From assembly GCA_046294265.1 (NCBI GenBank), contig JBKBKC010000003.1, forward strand, positions 124,001 to 188,000: 64,000 bases of DNA. The letters run 5' to 3'. Origin of the DNA: JBKBKC01 sp046294265. GTDB lineage: Bacteria; Pseudomonadota; Alphaproteobacteria; Rhodobacterales; Rhodobacteraceae. This document shows, one piece after another, positions 34,393 to 42,852 of this stretch (position 1 is the first letter of the stretch; every line of letters begins with the position of its first letter). Below the pieces are notes generated by a model, which was not told the origin of the DNA, did no database searches, and saw only the letters and a program-made list of their open reading frames with translations. Position numbers and translations under genes: made by a program.

Positions 34393-34443
34393 CACGTCGC
34401 GTAGGGCGGGGCGGCCTGCGCCCCCCACTGGCGCGCGTCTGCG

Positions 34444-34893
34444 ATGCCCCAGACCGGATGCTCCGGCGGCAGGATCCAGGGATCGGCCCCGAACGGATCG
34501 GGGCGCAGCCCGTTCTGCACCCGCTATGTGCGGCTGGTGCGCCTGCGCCTGACCGTCGGGCCGGTTGACCTGATCGACGCGCGCGACCCCGATCCGCGCG
34601 TGGCCGCCCTGCGCGCGCGCGGCGTCGATCTGGATGCGGGCATGGTGGTGCGCCATGGCGGGCAGGAATTCCACGGCGATGCCGCGATCCGGCACCTGTC
34701 GATCCTCTCGGCCCCCGGCGGCATTGTGAACGGCCTGATGCGCGCGGTGTTCCGCTCTCCTGCCCGCGCGGCACGGCTTTATCCCTGGCTCGCGCGGGGC
34801 CGGGCGCTGACCTTGCGCCTGATGGGGCGGGGGCGGATCGGTGCCGCCCCGCCCGGCCTGCGCGACGGCAGGGAACAGGCCGGCGGGGAATAA
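34444..34893 (+). CDS. DUF393/DCC-like family protein without the CxxC pair
   Basis: This frame of about 149 residues reads PFCTRYVRLVRLR, VDLIDARDPDPRVAALRARG, LDAGMVVRHGGQEFHGDAAI and a Leu/Arg-rich C-terminal helix, in the order of DUF393 (DCC thiol-disulfide) proteins. The expected D-x-x-C-x-x-C entry is replaced by NGSGRSPFC, so one of the two cysteines is missing. The N terminus is uncertain: the ATG at 34444 is the first Met, and the sequence before it contains a tandem repeat. It may be a non-redox subfamily or a gene losing its 5' end. Confidence 0.55.
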   Translation: MPQTGCSGGRIQGSAPNGSGRSPFCTRYVRLVRLRLTVGPVDLIDARDPDPRVAALRARGVDLDAGMVVRHGGQEFHGDAAIRHLSILSAPGGIVNGLMRAVFRSPARAARLYPWLARGRALTLRLMGRGRIGAAPPGLRDGREQAGGE

Positions 34894-34959
34894 GACGGCA
34901 CCCCGCCGCGTTCTGTCCGTGAACCCGCCCATGGGTTCGCCCGGACAAGGAGCAGCGTT

Positions 34960-35316
<357 letters not shown>

Positions 35317-35396
35317 TCGCGCCATCCCCTGATCCCCCGCGCCCCCTTGGTCCGGGGGCGCATCCCGTATCCCGCCCCTCGAACAGGAGAGCCCCC

Positions 35397-36104
35397 ATGT
35401 TCCTGCGCCGCCCCGCCCCCGTCATCCGCTTCACCTGCGCCCCCGAGGATCATGGCGTGATCGCCGCCCCCGTCCCCGCCCGCGCCTATCTGCCCGACTG
35501 GTTCCGCAAGCTGCCCCCCGTGGATGGCGCCGTGGTGAGTGAAACCAACACGGGCCTCACCATCAAGCGCTGCATGCCCTTCCTTGACGCCATGACGACC
35601 GGCTGGCTCCTGACGCTGCCGGCCACGGTGCGCCTGACCGTCTCGGGTGAAGGCACCCAGGTCGAGGCGGGATGGGATTTCGACCGTGAGCTGGTCAGCT
35701 TTCATGGCCCGCACCAGGTCAAGGGCAACGCGATGACCCCCCGCCCGCCCTGCAAGTTCATCAACTTCTGGACCATCGAAACCCCGCCCGGATGGTCCTG
35801 CCTGTTCGTGAACCCGCTGAACCGCCCCAACGGCGTGTTCGAGGTGATCGCAGGCGTGGTCGATACCGATACCTACCGCTCGCCCATCCATTTCCCGTTC
35901 TTCGTGACCGGGACCGATGGCCTGCACCGCATCGAAAAGGGGTCGCCCATCGTGCAGGTCATCCCGTTCCGCCGCGACACCGCGCAGATCGAGGCCGACA
36001 TCCGCGCCGAGACCCCGGCCGAGGCGGCCGAGCGCACACGCATCCTGCGCAACACCCAATCGGTGGACGGCTGGTATCGCACCACCGCGCGCGCCAGGCG
36101 CTGA
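35397..36104 (+). CDS. DUF6065-like protein
   Basis: This 235-residue protein is without signal peptide or membrane helix. Conserved-looking blocks are YLPDWFRKLPPV, KRCMPFLDAMTTGWLLTLPA, INFWTIETPPGWSCLFVNPLNRP and HFPFF..G, a text I associate with the uncharacterised DUF6065 group. No catalytic signature is evident. AGGAGAGCCCCC precedes the ATG. A perfect 11-bp hairpin 26 bases after the stop probably ends its transcript. Confidence 0.65.
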   Translation: MFLRRPAPVIRFTCAPEDHGVIAAPVPARAYLPDWFRKLPPVDGAVVSETNTGLTIKRCMPFLDAMTTGWLLTLPATVRLTVSGEGTQVEAGWDFDRELVSFHGPHQVKGNAMTPRPPCKFINFWTIETPPGWSCLFVNPLNRPNGVFEVIAGVVDTDTYRSPIHFPFFVTGTDGLHRIEKGSPIVQVIPFRRDTAQIEADIRAETPAEAAERTRILRNTQSVDGWYRTTARARR

Positions 36105-36129
36105 TGCAAAGGGGGCGGCCTGAATGGCG

Positions 36130-36154
36130 AAAGGCGGCCGATCCGGCCGCCTTT
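36130..36154. terminator. Rho-independent-type terminator, probably bidirectional
   Basis: AAAGGCGGCCG (36130-36140) pairs perfectly with CGGCCGCCTTT (36144-36154) around a 3-base loop. A/T flanks on both sides let it serve the DUF6065-like gene (rightward) and the Ser/Asn-rich gene (leftward). Confidence 0.8.
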
Positions 36155-36205
36155 CCTGTTTCCGGGTAGAGGGGACGCGCGCGGATCGCTCCGCGCGCGG
36201 CGGGA

Positions 36206-36649
36206 TCAGGTGTTGGAGTTCGAGGAGCTGTTGGACGAGCTGTTCGAGGACGAGTTCGAGGAGCTGTTCGAGGAGCTGTTCGACGAGCTGTTGTTCGAGC
36301 TGTTCGAGCTGGAGTTCGAGTTGCTGTTCGACGAGCTGTTCGACGACGAGTTCGACGAGCTGTTCGAGTTGCCGTTGGACGAGCTGTTCGAGCTGGAGTT
36401 GGACGAGCTGTTGGAATTGCCCGACGACTTGCGCTTCTTGCCCTTCACGGCCGCATCCGTCGGCTGCAGCGCGCCGAACAGTTTCTTCACCTCGGCCCGG
36501 AACTGCACCTGTTCGACCGGGGCGGTCGCGCCCTGGACGAAAGGCGCCTTCAGCTTGGTCAGAACCGGGGCCGCCGCCTGCGCCGCGAAGGGCACAGCCG
36601 CCGCCGCCGTCATCGTCACGGCGGTCAGAAAGGTTTTCAGATGTTTCAT
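36206..36649 (-). CDS. Secreted Ser/Asn-repeat protein
   Basis: This 147-residue protein begins with a signal peptide (MKHLKTFLTAVTMTAAAAVPFAAQA, about 25 residues) and a short globular segment (VLTKLKAPFVQ...EVKKLFGALQP). The last 70 residues are almost only Ser and Asn in SSSN/SNSN units. AAGGAGAAC sits before the ATG. The repeat arises from a 12-base-like unit and may vary in copy number. A Glu/Leu-rich open frame on the other strand across the same repeat lacks a ribosome site and is rejected. Its function is unknown; the tail could be an extended surface linker. Confidence 0.7.
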   Translation of the reverse strand: MKHLKTFLTAVTMTAAAAVPFAAQAAAPVLTKLKAPFVQGATAPVEQVQFRAEVKKLFGALQPTDAAVKGKKRKSSGNSNSSSNSSSNSSSNGNSNSSSNSSSNSSSNSNSNSSSNSSNNSSSNSSSNSSSNSSSNSSSNSSSNSNT

Positions 36650-36756
36650 GGGGTTCTCCTTGATGTGCGGTCGATCCGCATCCAGAGAACGTCTGCCGGG
36701 GCCGGTCTATTCCCGCCCGGAGACAGGCCCCGAGCGGTTTTCGGCCTTTGCGCGGA

Positions 36757-37536
36757 TCACACCACCCGCTCGACCATCATCTTCTTGATCTCGGCAATCG
36801 CCTTGGCGGGGTTCAAACCCTTCGGGCAGGTCTTGGCGCAGTTCATGATCGTATGGCAGCGATACAGCTTGAAGGGATCCTCCAGATCATCCAGCCGCGC
36901 GCCCGTCGCCTCGTCCCGGCTGTCGATGATCCAGCGATAGGCGTGCAGCAGCGCCGCCGGCCCCAGATACTTGTCCCCGTTCCACCAGTAGGACGGGCAG
37001 GAGGTGGAGCAGCAGGCGCACATCACGCATTCATAAAGACCATCCAGCTTTTCGCGGTCGCCGATGGACTGTTTCCACTCCTTCGCCGGGCGGTTCGTCT
37101 GGGTTTCCAGCCAGGGCATGATGCTGGCATGCTGGGCGTAGAAATGCGTGAGGTCCGGGATCAGGTCCTTGATCACCGGCAGGTGCGGCAGCGGATAGAT
37201 GCGGATGTCGCCCTTCACGTCGTCCAGCCCGTAAAGGCAGGCCAGCGTGTTGATCCCGTCGATGTTCATGGCACAGGACCCGCAGATCCCCTCGCGGCAG
37301 GACCGCCGGAAGGTCAGCGTGGGGTCGATCTCGGACTTGATCTTGATCAGCGCGTCCAGAACCATCGGGCCGCAGCTGTCCTGGTCGATGAAATAGGTGT
37401 CCACCCGGGGGTTTTCGCCATCATCCGGATTCCAGCGGTAGATCTGCAGCTTGCGGATGTTGTTCTTGCCCGCGGGCGCAGGCCAGGTCTTGCCGGTGCG
37501 GATGGTGGAGTTTTTGGGCAACGTGAACTGGACCAT
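36757..37536 (-). CDS. sdhB: Succinate dehydrogenase iron-sulfur subunit
   Basis: This 259-residue subunit of complex II passes electrons from FAD to quinone through three Fe-S clusters. The [2Fe-2S] ligands are Cys80, Cys85, Cys88 and Cys100 (SCREGICGSC ... LAC). The later CVMCACCSTSCPSYWW and CHTIMNCAKTCPKGLNP hold the [4Fe-4S] and [3Fe-4S] clusters. It lies at the end of the leftward sdh block, separated from sdhA by six intercalated genes, and starts 3 bases after the FkbM-type gene. Confidence 0.97.
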   Translation of the reverse strand: MVQFTLPKNSTIRTGKTWPAPAGKNNIRKLQIYRWNPDDGENPRVDTYFIDQDSCGPMVLDALIKIKSEIDPTLTFRRSCREGICGSCAMNIDGINTLACLYGLDDVKGDIRIYPLPHLPVIKDLIPDLTHFYAQHASIMPWLETQTNRPAKEWKQSIGDREKLDGLYECVMCACCSTSCPSYWWNGDKYLGPAALLHAYRWIIDSRDEATGARLDDLEDPFKLYRCHTIMNCAKTCPKGLNPAKAIAEIKKMMVERVV

Positions 37537-37539
37537 GAA

Positions 37540-38283
37540 TCAGGCTCCTTTTGCGGGCATCTTGGGCGCGTCCCAGCGCGTGAACAAGGCGTCGATCAGT
37601 CGCGGCGCGGGGCCGCCCGCACCATCGCCGGTGGTGCGCAGGACGTCGCGAAACTCCAGCCCCGCCTCCGACAAAAGCGCGAACACGGCGCTGGGGGGCG
37701 GGGTGCGGTCGAACCGTCGGGCGAGCGACAGCTCAAGGATCACGAAATCGCAGCGGCGCAGGGTCTGGGCGCCGCCGCGCAGCACCTCGGCCTCATGCCC
37801 TTCCACGTCGATCTTCAGGCCCGCGCGGCCGGGATAGGCGGCGGCGAGCGCATCCAGCGTGGTCACCTCCACCTCCTGCGACCGAAAGCCGGTGATCGCG
37901 CGCGCCATCCGGCCCACCGGGCGGTTCAGGCTGGCGCGGGCACCCTCGGCACCCTTGGCGGTGACGGGCACCGACAGCGCCATCCGGCCCGGCGCCGACC
38001 CCAGCGCCAGGGTGTGAAACGCGGCCCTTGCGGGCGCATTCGCCCCCTCCAGCGCCGCGCGCGCCTCGGCGCGCGGATCGACCAGCACGAACATCGCCTG
38101 CGGAAAGGCGCGGTAAAGCTGCGGCGTGCCCCGGTCCACACCCACGTCGAACACCACCTCAGGGGCAAGGCCAAAGGCCCGCAGATGCGCCGCGGTCGAT
38201 TTGTCGGGGGTGGCCACCATGCCCAGCCCGCGCAACCGGCGGCGCAGGTCGTCACGCTCGGCAGGGTCGGCCTGCGCCCTCAT
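37540..38283 (-). CDS. FkbM family methyltransferase
   Basis: This 247-residue SAM-dependent methyltransferase has motif I VVFDVGVDRGTPQLYRAF and the FkbM hallmark LKIDVEGHEAEVLRGG. Family members often O-methylate sugars or polyketides. The start at 38283 (MRAQADP) is chosen because its ATG overlaps the upstream lipoprotein stop by 4 bases (ATGA), as for its neighbours. An upstream in-frame reading would translate a 12-base tandem repeat as MATG units. It lies within the sdhA-sdhB interval with a GT61-type glycosyltransferase, suggesting surface glycan decoration. Confidence 0.85.
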   Translation of the reverse strand: MRAQADPAERDDLRRRLRGLGMVATPDKSTAAHLRAFGLAPEVVFDVGVDRGTPQLYRAFPQAMFVLVDPRAEARAALEGANAPARAAFHTLALGSAPGRMALSVPVTAKGAEGARASLNRPVGRMARAITGFRSQEVEVTTLDALAAAYPGRAGLKIDVEGHEAEVLRGGAQTLRRCDFVILELSLARRFDRTPPPSAVFALLSEAGLEFRDVLRTTGDGAGGPAPRLIDALFTRWDAPKMPAKGA

Positions 38284-38603
38284 CCCCGCCATCCCGGTTG
38301 CCATCCCGGTTGCCATCCCGGTTGCCATCCCGGTTGGCGGTCCAGCGGGCGCGAGGGCGGGTTGCCCGACCGGCGCACCACGCAGGCATCGAACACCTGC
38401 GCGGGGTCGCGCCCGCGCAGGTAATCCGCCGATACCTCAACCGACACGCGGGCACCGATGCCGCCGGTTCCACCCCCCACCGCGATCTCGCCCCGGGGGG
38501 CGCGGGCCGCGCGGGCCTCGTCCAGACACACCCGCTCGGCCTGGTCCGTGGGCAGCGGCGCGCAGGCCGCCAGCAGCAGGACAAGGGGAAGCGCGCGCCT
38601 CAT
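38280..38603 (-). CDS. Small predicted lipoprotein with QPGW repeats
   Basis: This 107-residue protein has a lipoprotein signal (MRRALPLVLLLAACAPL, lipobox LLAAC with Cys15), a Gly-rich middle (VGGGTGGIGARVSVEV) and a conserved-looking SADYLRGRDPAQVFDACVVRRSG. The C terminus holds four QPGW repeats encoded by a 12-base tandem repeat. The start overlaps the stop of the upstream lipoprotein (ATGA) and its stop overlaps the FkbM start, so it is tightly coupled inside the sdh block. I do not recognise a family. Confidence 0.75.
   Translation of the reverse strand: MRRALPLVLLLAACAPLPTDQAERVCLDEARAARAPRGEIAVGGGTGGIGARVSVEVSADYLRGRDPAQVFDACVVRRSGNPPSRPLDRQPGWQPGWQPGWQPGWRG
38289..38336. repeat. Four perfect 12-base tandem repeats
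   Basis: CCATCCCGGTTG is repeated four times without a mismatch. On the minus strand it encodes the QPGW repeats near the C terminus of the small lipoprotein, ending 6 bases before the FkbM start. Copy-number change would keep the frame. Confidence 0.9.
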
Positions 38604-38920
38604 GCCCGGATCGGCCCCACACCGCGCGACAACAGGCACTGCAGCGTGGCGGGCCGCTGCGCGATGGCCAGCACGGTCGTTACCGTGGACGTTCCGGCCC
38701 GGGTGCCCACGTCGCGCGCAAGGCTCTGGATTTCCAGCGATGTGGCGTTGTCGATCACGCAGATCGCCGCCGTCTCGGCCGCAGGGCCGGGCAGATACTG
38801 CCCCACCACCGGCACCACGACCGACCGCGCCGCCGCCCGCGCCACATTGTCCGCGGCGGCCTGCGGGTCGCAGGCGGCCAGACAGATCAAGAACAAAAGC
38901 ACATGCCGCATCTGTGTCAT
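38600..38920 (-). CDS. Small predicted lipoprotein
   Basis: This 106-residue protein starts MTQMRHVLLFLICLAACDPQ, with a lipobox CLAAC (Cys17). The mature part has SVVVPVVGQYLPGPAAETAAICVIDNATSLEIQSLARDVG and ends with LQCLLSRGVGPIRA; two further cysteines could form a disulfide in the periplasm. The ATG overlaps the glycosyltransferase stop by 4 bases, and its own stop overlaps the next lipoprotein start. No family recognised. Confidence 0.78.
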   Translation of the reverse strand: MTQMRHVLLFLICLAACDPQAAADNVARAAARSVVVPVVGQYLPGPAAETAAICVIDNATSLEIQSLARDVGTRAGTSTVTTVLAIAQRPATLQCLLSRGVGPIRA

Positions 38921-40164
38921 GCCGCTCCTTTGGGATCGCCCGGATCCAGATGAGAGAGGATATCGCCAAGCCCCATCCCTTCCAACCCTGCGGCAACAGC
39001 GTCACGGGTCGCGGGTCTGTCGATGGTCGGACGCGCCAGCCAGATCGACAGCCATTGACGGATGTCCGCATCCCTGGCCGCCGCATAATCGCGCGCGGTC
39101 CAGACCCCGCGCAGGTCGATCCCTTCCCGCGCGAAGGTCGAGAGCAATCGCGCCTCGTCGTAGATCGCCAGCGCCTTGGCATGCAGGGTGGCAGGCGGCA
39201 CGCGCGAGATGACGTTGAGCACGCCCGCAGACACCTGCGCATGGTCCATGTCCGCCACCCGCGGCGCAATGATTTCGTGCAGGTGCCGATGTCCCGGGCG
39301 GCGGCAGAGAACCGTCAGCCGCTGGTCAATCCGGCCGAGCAATTGTCTGCCGTGCAATGCCGAGCCTTCTGCAAAACACAGCCGCTGCGCCCCGGCATAG
39401 TAGGCAAGCTGCCTGCGTAGGGGCAGCCGTTCCGGCGCGATGACGGTCACGCCAAGGTTTTCCAGACACCGAACCAGATATCCCTCGCCGGCATGGCGAC
39501 CGCTGCCGTCGTCGCCCAGACCGGCGCGGGTGACAAAGCAGAAATCGTTGCTGATCGGGACAAGTTGCTGGGCAGCCTGGTTGGCGTCAACGAGGTCGAG
39601 ATAGTCCCGGGTCGGCCCGATTGCGCCCAGCTGTTCGGATTGCGCGGCAATATGCAGGGTGCGCACGCGAAGGGGCCGGTCGATCAGAAAGACATCCCGG
39701 CGCGGGACCGACAACCAGGACAGAACGTCCCAGACAAAGTCAGGAACAACCTCCCGACCCTCACCGTTCAACCCCAGCAGCGCCACCCGCGCCGCCGGAT
39801 GTATCGCCCGCGCCTGCAGGATGCGCGCGGTGTGATCACCGATGAAATGCCCGAAATGCGGGAACGCGGCACCAGCCCAGATCAGCGGTTCATCCACGGT
39901 TTCCTCGGGCAGCGGCACCGGTGCCGCAGGCGGAACATCGACCGGTTTGCCGTTCCGGCAATGGCGCGTGAATGCGAGGTCAGGCGATTGCGGCAGGACT
40001 GGCCCGCCGCGATAGGTGCCGGGGCGAACCTTCTGTCCGGGAACCACAGTGACATCATGGAACGTCGCCAGCGGCGCCATCCCGGGCACAGGCCGACCGG
40101 CCGGAACCAGAGCGGCGGAACGCGAGGCGCGGGCGGCAGGGATCTGATCGGCCATCGCAGTCAT
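38917..40164 (-). CDS. Glycosyltransferase 61 family protein (DUF563)
   Basis: This 415-residue protein resembles the GT61/DUF563 glycosyltransferases. It has LIWAGAAFPHFGHFIGDHTARILQ, then RDVFLIDRPLRV, SNDFCFVTRAG, LENLGVTVIAPERLPLRRQLAYYAGA and CFAEGSALH. The start at 40164 is inferred from an ATGA overlap with the small upstream frame; 40155 is an alternative. It probably adds a sugar to an exopolysaccharide or lipid-linked glycan. It is an unusual member of an SDH transcription unit. Confidence 0.75.
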   Translation of the reverse strand: MTAMADQIPAARASRSAALVPAGRPVPGMAPLATFHDVTVVPGQKVRPGTYRGGPVLPQSPDLAFTRHCRNGKPVDVPPAAPVPLPEETVDEPLIWAGAAFPHFGHFIGDHTARILQARAIHPAARVALLGLNGEGREVVPDFVWDVLSWLSVPRRDVFLIDRPLRVRTLHIAAQSEQLGAIGPTRDYLDLVDANQAAQQLVPISNDFCFVTRAGLGDDGSGRHAGEGYLVRCLENLGVTVIAPERLPLRRQLAYYAGAQRLCFAEGSALHGRQLLGRIDQRLTVLCRRPGHRHLHEIIAPRVADMDHAQVSAGVLNVISRVPPATLHAKALAIYDEARLLSTFAREGIDLRGVWTARDYAAARDADIRQWLSIWLARPTIDRPATRDAVAAGLEGMGLGDILSHLDPGDPKGAA

Positions 40165-40352
40165 GCGGGGCGGCATCGCGGCGCGAGGCGCAGGGTGGTC
40201 AACCCGCGCGAAACCACCCGGCGCAACGGTCCACACCGCAGCCCCGTGTGCGCCAAAGGCCGCACGGCCGCCCGCACAACGCGACGTGCGATCACCTGCG
40301 GGTGGCAGGTGGCACGCGCCAGCACCGCCAGACCCGCAAACCGCCGCATCAC
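40161..40352 (-). CDS. Small basic ORF linking lipoprotein and glycosyltransferase genes
   Basis: This 63-residue frame opens GTG-ATG, overlapping the upstream lipoprotein stop, and its TGA overlaps the glycosyltransferase ATG. The product would be strongly basic and Arg/Leu/Val-rich, with RRVVRAAVRPLAHTG and no family match that I see. It may be a real coupled small protein, or an upstream piece of the glycosyltransferase reading that only keeps ribosomes moving. No signal peptide is evident. Confidence 0.4.
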   Translation of the reverse strand: MMRRFAGLAVLARATCHPQVIARRVVRAAVRPLAHTGLRCGPLRRVVSRGLTTLRLAPRCRPA

Positions 40353-40657
40353 GCCGTCGTCCTTGGCAGGCCCGCCACGCAGGCCGCAACGCTGGGCCGC
40401 GCCAGCACCTCGGCCACGAATGCCCGCACGCGGGGGCCGTCATCCAGCGTGCCTGTGTTGGGCAGGTTCAGCAGTTCAACCTGCCCGAGGCCCTTCATCA
40501 CGCAATCCGCCGCATCCCCTGTGGCCACATTCGGCAGCAGCGACGGCAGGGGTTGGATGATCCCCGCCCGTGTCACCTTGCGCGATTCCGCATAGATCGC
40601 GGCAGCGCAGCCGGACTGCATCAGCACGGCCGCCAGCAACAGCCACTTCGTCACCAT
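40349..40657 (-). CDS. Small predicted lipoprotein downstream of sdhA
   Basis: This 102-residue protein starts MVTKWLLLAAVLMQSGCAAA, with lipobox MQSGC (Cys17). The mature part has LPSLLPNVATGDAADCVMKGLGQVELLNLPN and a C-terminal VAEVLARPSVAACVAGLP, with two cysteines. The ATG overlaps the sdhA stop (TGATG), so it is translationally coupled to SDH. Small hypothetical genes between sdhA and sdhB occur in Rhodobacterales. Function unknown. Confidence 0.8.
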   Translation of the reverse strand: MVTKWLLLAAVLMQSGCAAAIYAESRKVTRAGIIQPLPSLLPNVATGDAADCVMKGLGQVELLNLPNTGTLDDGPRVRAFVAEVLARPSVAACVAGLPRTTA

Positions 40658-42459
40658 CAATACACCCGTGCCTTGGGCGCGATCTTCTTCAGGTCGATCC
40701 CGCCGTCCTCCTGTTTCGTCAGCGGCTCCAGATGCACGGGGCGGTAGCCCAGCCGCACCTTGGGACCGTCGATCCAGGCCAGTGAATGTTTGCGCCAGGT
40801 GGCGTCATCGCGGTTCGGATGATCCTCATGCGCATGGGCCCCCCGGCTTTCCTTGCGAGCCTCCGCCGCCACGATGGTCGCCAGCGCATTGGGCATGAGG
40901 TTCGCAAGTTCCAACGTCTCCATCAGGTCCGAGTTCCACACAAGACTGCGATCGGTGACGGAAATGTCGTCCATCTTGCGCGCGATGGCGTCCATTTTCC
41001 GCGCGCCCTCGGCCAGCGTCCGGTCGGTGCGAAAGACGGCGGCATCCTCCTGCATGGTCTTTTGCATCTCCAGCCGCAGCCCTGCCGTGGGCACGGCGCC
41101 CTTGGCGTGGCGGAAGGTGTCGAACCGGTCCAGCGCGCGCTCCACCTCGGCCTTGTTGACCGGGGCCACCGGGGCCTCGCGGTCCACCACCTTGCCGGCG
41201 CGGATCGCCGCCGCCCGGCCGAACACCACAAGGTCGATCAGGCTGTTCGACCCCAGCCGGTTCGCGCCATGGACGCTTGCGCAGGCCGCTTCGCCCACGG
41301 CCATCAGGCCGGGGAAAGTGGCGTCGGGATTGCCCTCGGTGGGGTTCAGCACCTCGCCCCAGTAATTCGTCGGGATGCCGCCCATGTTGTAATGCACGGT
41401 CGGCAGCACCGGGATCGGCTCCTTGGTCACATCGACGCCCGCGAACACCCGCGCGCTTTCCGAGATGCCGGGCAGGCGCAGTTCCAGCGCCTCGCGTGGC
41501 AGGTGGCTCAGGTTCAGGTGGATATGGTCCTTGTTCGGCCCCACGCCGCGCCCTTCGCGGATCTCGATGGTCATGCAGCGCGATACCACATCGCGGCTGG
41601 CCAGATCCTTGTAGGTGGGCGCATAGCGTTCCATGAACCGCTCGCCCTCGGAATTGGTCAGATAGCCCCCCTCGCCCCGCGCGCCTTCGGTGATCAGGCA
41701 CCCGGCACCGTAGATGCCGGTCGGGTGGAACTGCACGAATTCCATGTCCTGCAAGGGCAGGCCCGCGCGCGCCACCATCCCGTTGCCGTCGCCGGTGCAG
41801 GTATGGGCCGAGGTCGCGCTGAAATAGGCCCGGCCATAGCCGCCCGTCGCCAGCACCACCATCTTGGCGTTGAACACGTGCATCGTGCCGTCGTCGAGCT
41901 TCCAGGCCACGACGCCCGTGCAGCGCCCGTCGGTCATGATGAGGTCGAGCGCGAAGTATTCGATGTAGAACTCCGCCTTCTGCTTCAGGCTCTGGCCATA
42001 GAGCGTGTGCAGCATCGCGTGGCCCGTGCGGTCGGCGGCGGCGCAGGTGCGCTGCACGGGCGGCCCCTCGCCGAATTCGGTCGTATGCCCGCCGAAGGGG
42101 CGCTGGTAGATGCGCCCGTCCTCGGTGCGGCTGAAGGGCACGCCGTAATGCTCCAACTCATAGACCGCCTTGGGCGCCTCGCGCGCCAGATATTCCATGG
42201 CATCGGTGTCGCCCAGCCAGTCGGACCCCTTCACCGTGTCATACATGTGCCACTGCCAGCTGTCGGGCCCCATGTTCGACAGGCTGGCCGCGATCCCGCC
42301 CTGCGCGGCCACGGTATGCGAGCGGGTCGGAAACACCTTGGTCACGCAGGCCGTGCGCAGCCCCTGCTCGGCCATGCCCAGCGTCGCGCGCAGCCCCGCG
42401 CCGCCCGCCCCCACCACGACCACGTCATAGTCGTGCACTTCATACGGATAAGCCGACAT
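40657..42459 (-). CDS. sdhA: Succinate dehydrogenase flavoprotein subunit
   Basis: This 600-residue catalytic subunit of complex II oxidises succinate to fumarate. The FAD loop is VVVGAGGAG (14-22). The covalent flavin histidine is His48 in RSHTVAAQGG. Further on are HTTEFGEGPPVQRTC, FHPTGIYGAGCLITEGARGEGG (active site) and GANRLGSNSLIDLVVFGR. The start at 42459 (MSAYPYEVHDYD) gives the usual family length. It follows sdhD by 11 bases. Confidence 0.97.
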   Translation of the reverse strand: MSAYPYEVHDYDVVVVGAGGAGLRATLGMAEQGLRTACVTKVFPTRSHTVAAQGGIAASLSNMGPDSWQWHMYDTVKGSDWLGDTDAMEYLAREAPKAVYELEHYGVPFSRTEDGRIYQRPFGGHTTEFGEGPPVQRTCAAADRTGHAMLHTLYGQSLKQKAEFYIEYFALDLIMTDGRCTGVVAWKLDDGTMHVFNAKMVVLATGGYGRAYFSATSAHTCTGDGNGMVARAGLPLQDMEFVQFHPTGIYGAGCLITEGARGEGGYLTNSEGERFMERYAPTYKDLASRDVVSRCMTIEIREGRGVGPNKDHIHLNLSHLPREALELRLPGISESARVFAGVDVTKEPIPVLPTVHYNMGGIPTNYWGEVLNPTEGNPDATFPGLMAVGEAACASVHGANRLGSNSLIDLVVFGRAAAIRAGKVVDREAPVAPVNKAEVERALDRFDTFRHAKGAVPTAGLRLEMQKTMQEDAAVFRTDRTLAEGARKMDAIARKMDDISVTDRSLVWNSDLMETLELANLMPNALATIVAAEARKESRGAHAHEDHPNRDDATWRKHSLAWIDGPKVRLGYRPVHLEPLTKQEDGGIDLKKIAPKARVY

Positions 42460-42470
42460 TCCGAACCCTT

Positions 42471-42842
42471 TCAGAGCGCGATGCGCACAAGGGCGTAAAG
42501 CCCCGTCGCCATAATCGCATAGGACAGCGACATCGCCGAAATGACGGCGATCTTGCGCGTGGTGCCTTGCGTGTAATCCTCGATCATCGTCGTCGCCCCT
42601 TGGGCGAAATGCCGCATCCCCACCACGAGGACCAGCGCCGTCAGGATGGCCGGGAAGGGCCGCGCGAAACTGGCCACCACCTCGGCATGCGTCCCGCCCA
42701 GCGTGCTGCCGAACACATAGACCCACAGCGGCACCAACACCGCCAGTCCCACCGACGACACCTTCATCTGCCAGTGATGTTCGGTCCCCGTCCCCGAGGC
42801 CCCGCGCCCCATGGCGCGCTTGCGATCCGTCAGATAGCGCAT
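42471..42842 (-). CDS. sdhD: Succinate dehydrogenase membrane anchor subunit
   Basis: This 123-residue protein has a short cytosolic N terminus (MRYLTDRKRAMGRGASG, a typical rhodobacterial SdhD opening) and three transmembrane helices (about 28-47, 60-80, 95-120). The helix-2 region VGMRHFAQGATTMIEDY carries the His and Asp/Tyr residues used near haem b and quinone. It lies between sdhC and sdhA in the normal complex II order. Confidence 0.94.
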   Translation of the reverse strand: MRYLTDRKRAMGRGASGTGTEHHWQMKVSSVGLAVLVPLWVYVFGSTLGGTHAEVVASFARPFPAILTALVLVVGMRHFAQGATTMIEDYTQGTTRKIAVISAMSLSYAIMATGLYALVRIAL

Positions 42843-42852
42843 TTCATCCCCC

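Noticed and set aside
35339..35361. Terminator hairpin GCGCCCCC/GGGGGCGC after the Asp-rich gene
   Set aside because: The 8-bp stem is real but no T tract follows (CATCCC), and the position just before the next gene start leaves its role unclear.
36210..36788. Plus-strand Glu/Leu/Phe-rich frame across the Ser/Asn repeat
   Set aside because: It is the antisense of a gene with signal peptide and ribosome site, and it runs into sdhB; no ribosome site of its own.
38283..38328. FkbM start in the tandem repeat giving MATG units
   Set aside because: The ATG at 38283 overlaps the preceding stop like its neighbours, and the repeat is needed for the lipoprotein reading.
38289..38336. CRISPR or similar repeat array
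   Set aside because: The 12-base units are head to tail without spacers and lie in a coding region. No array with spacers was seen anywhere in the window.
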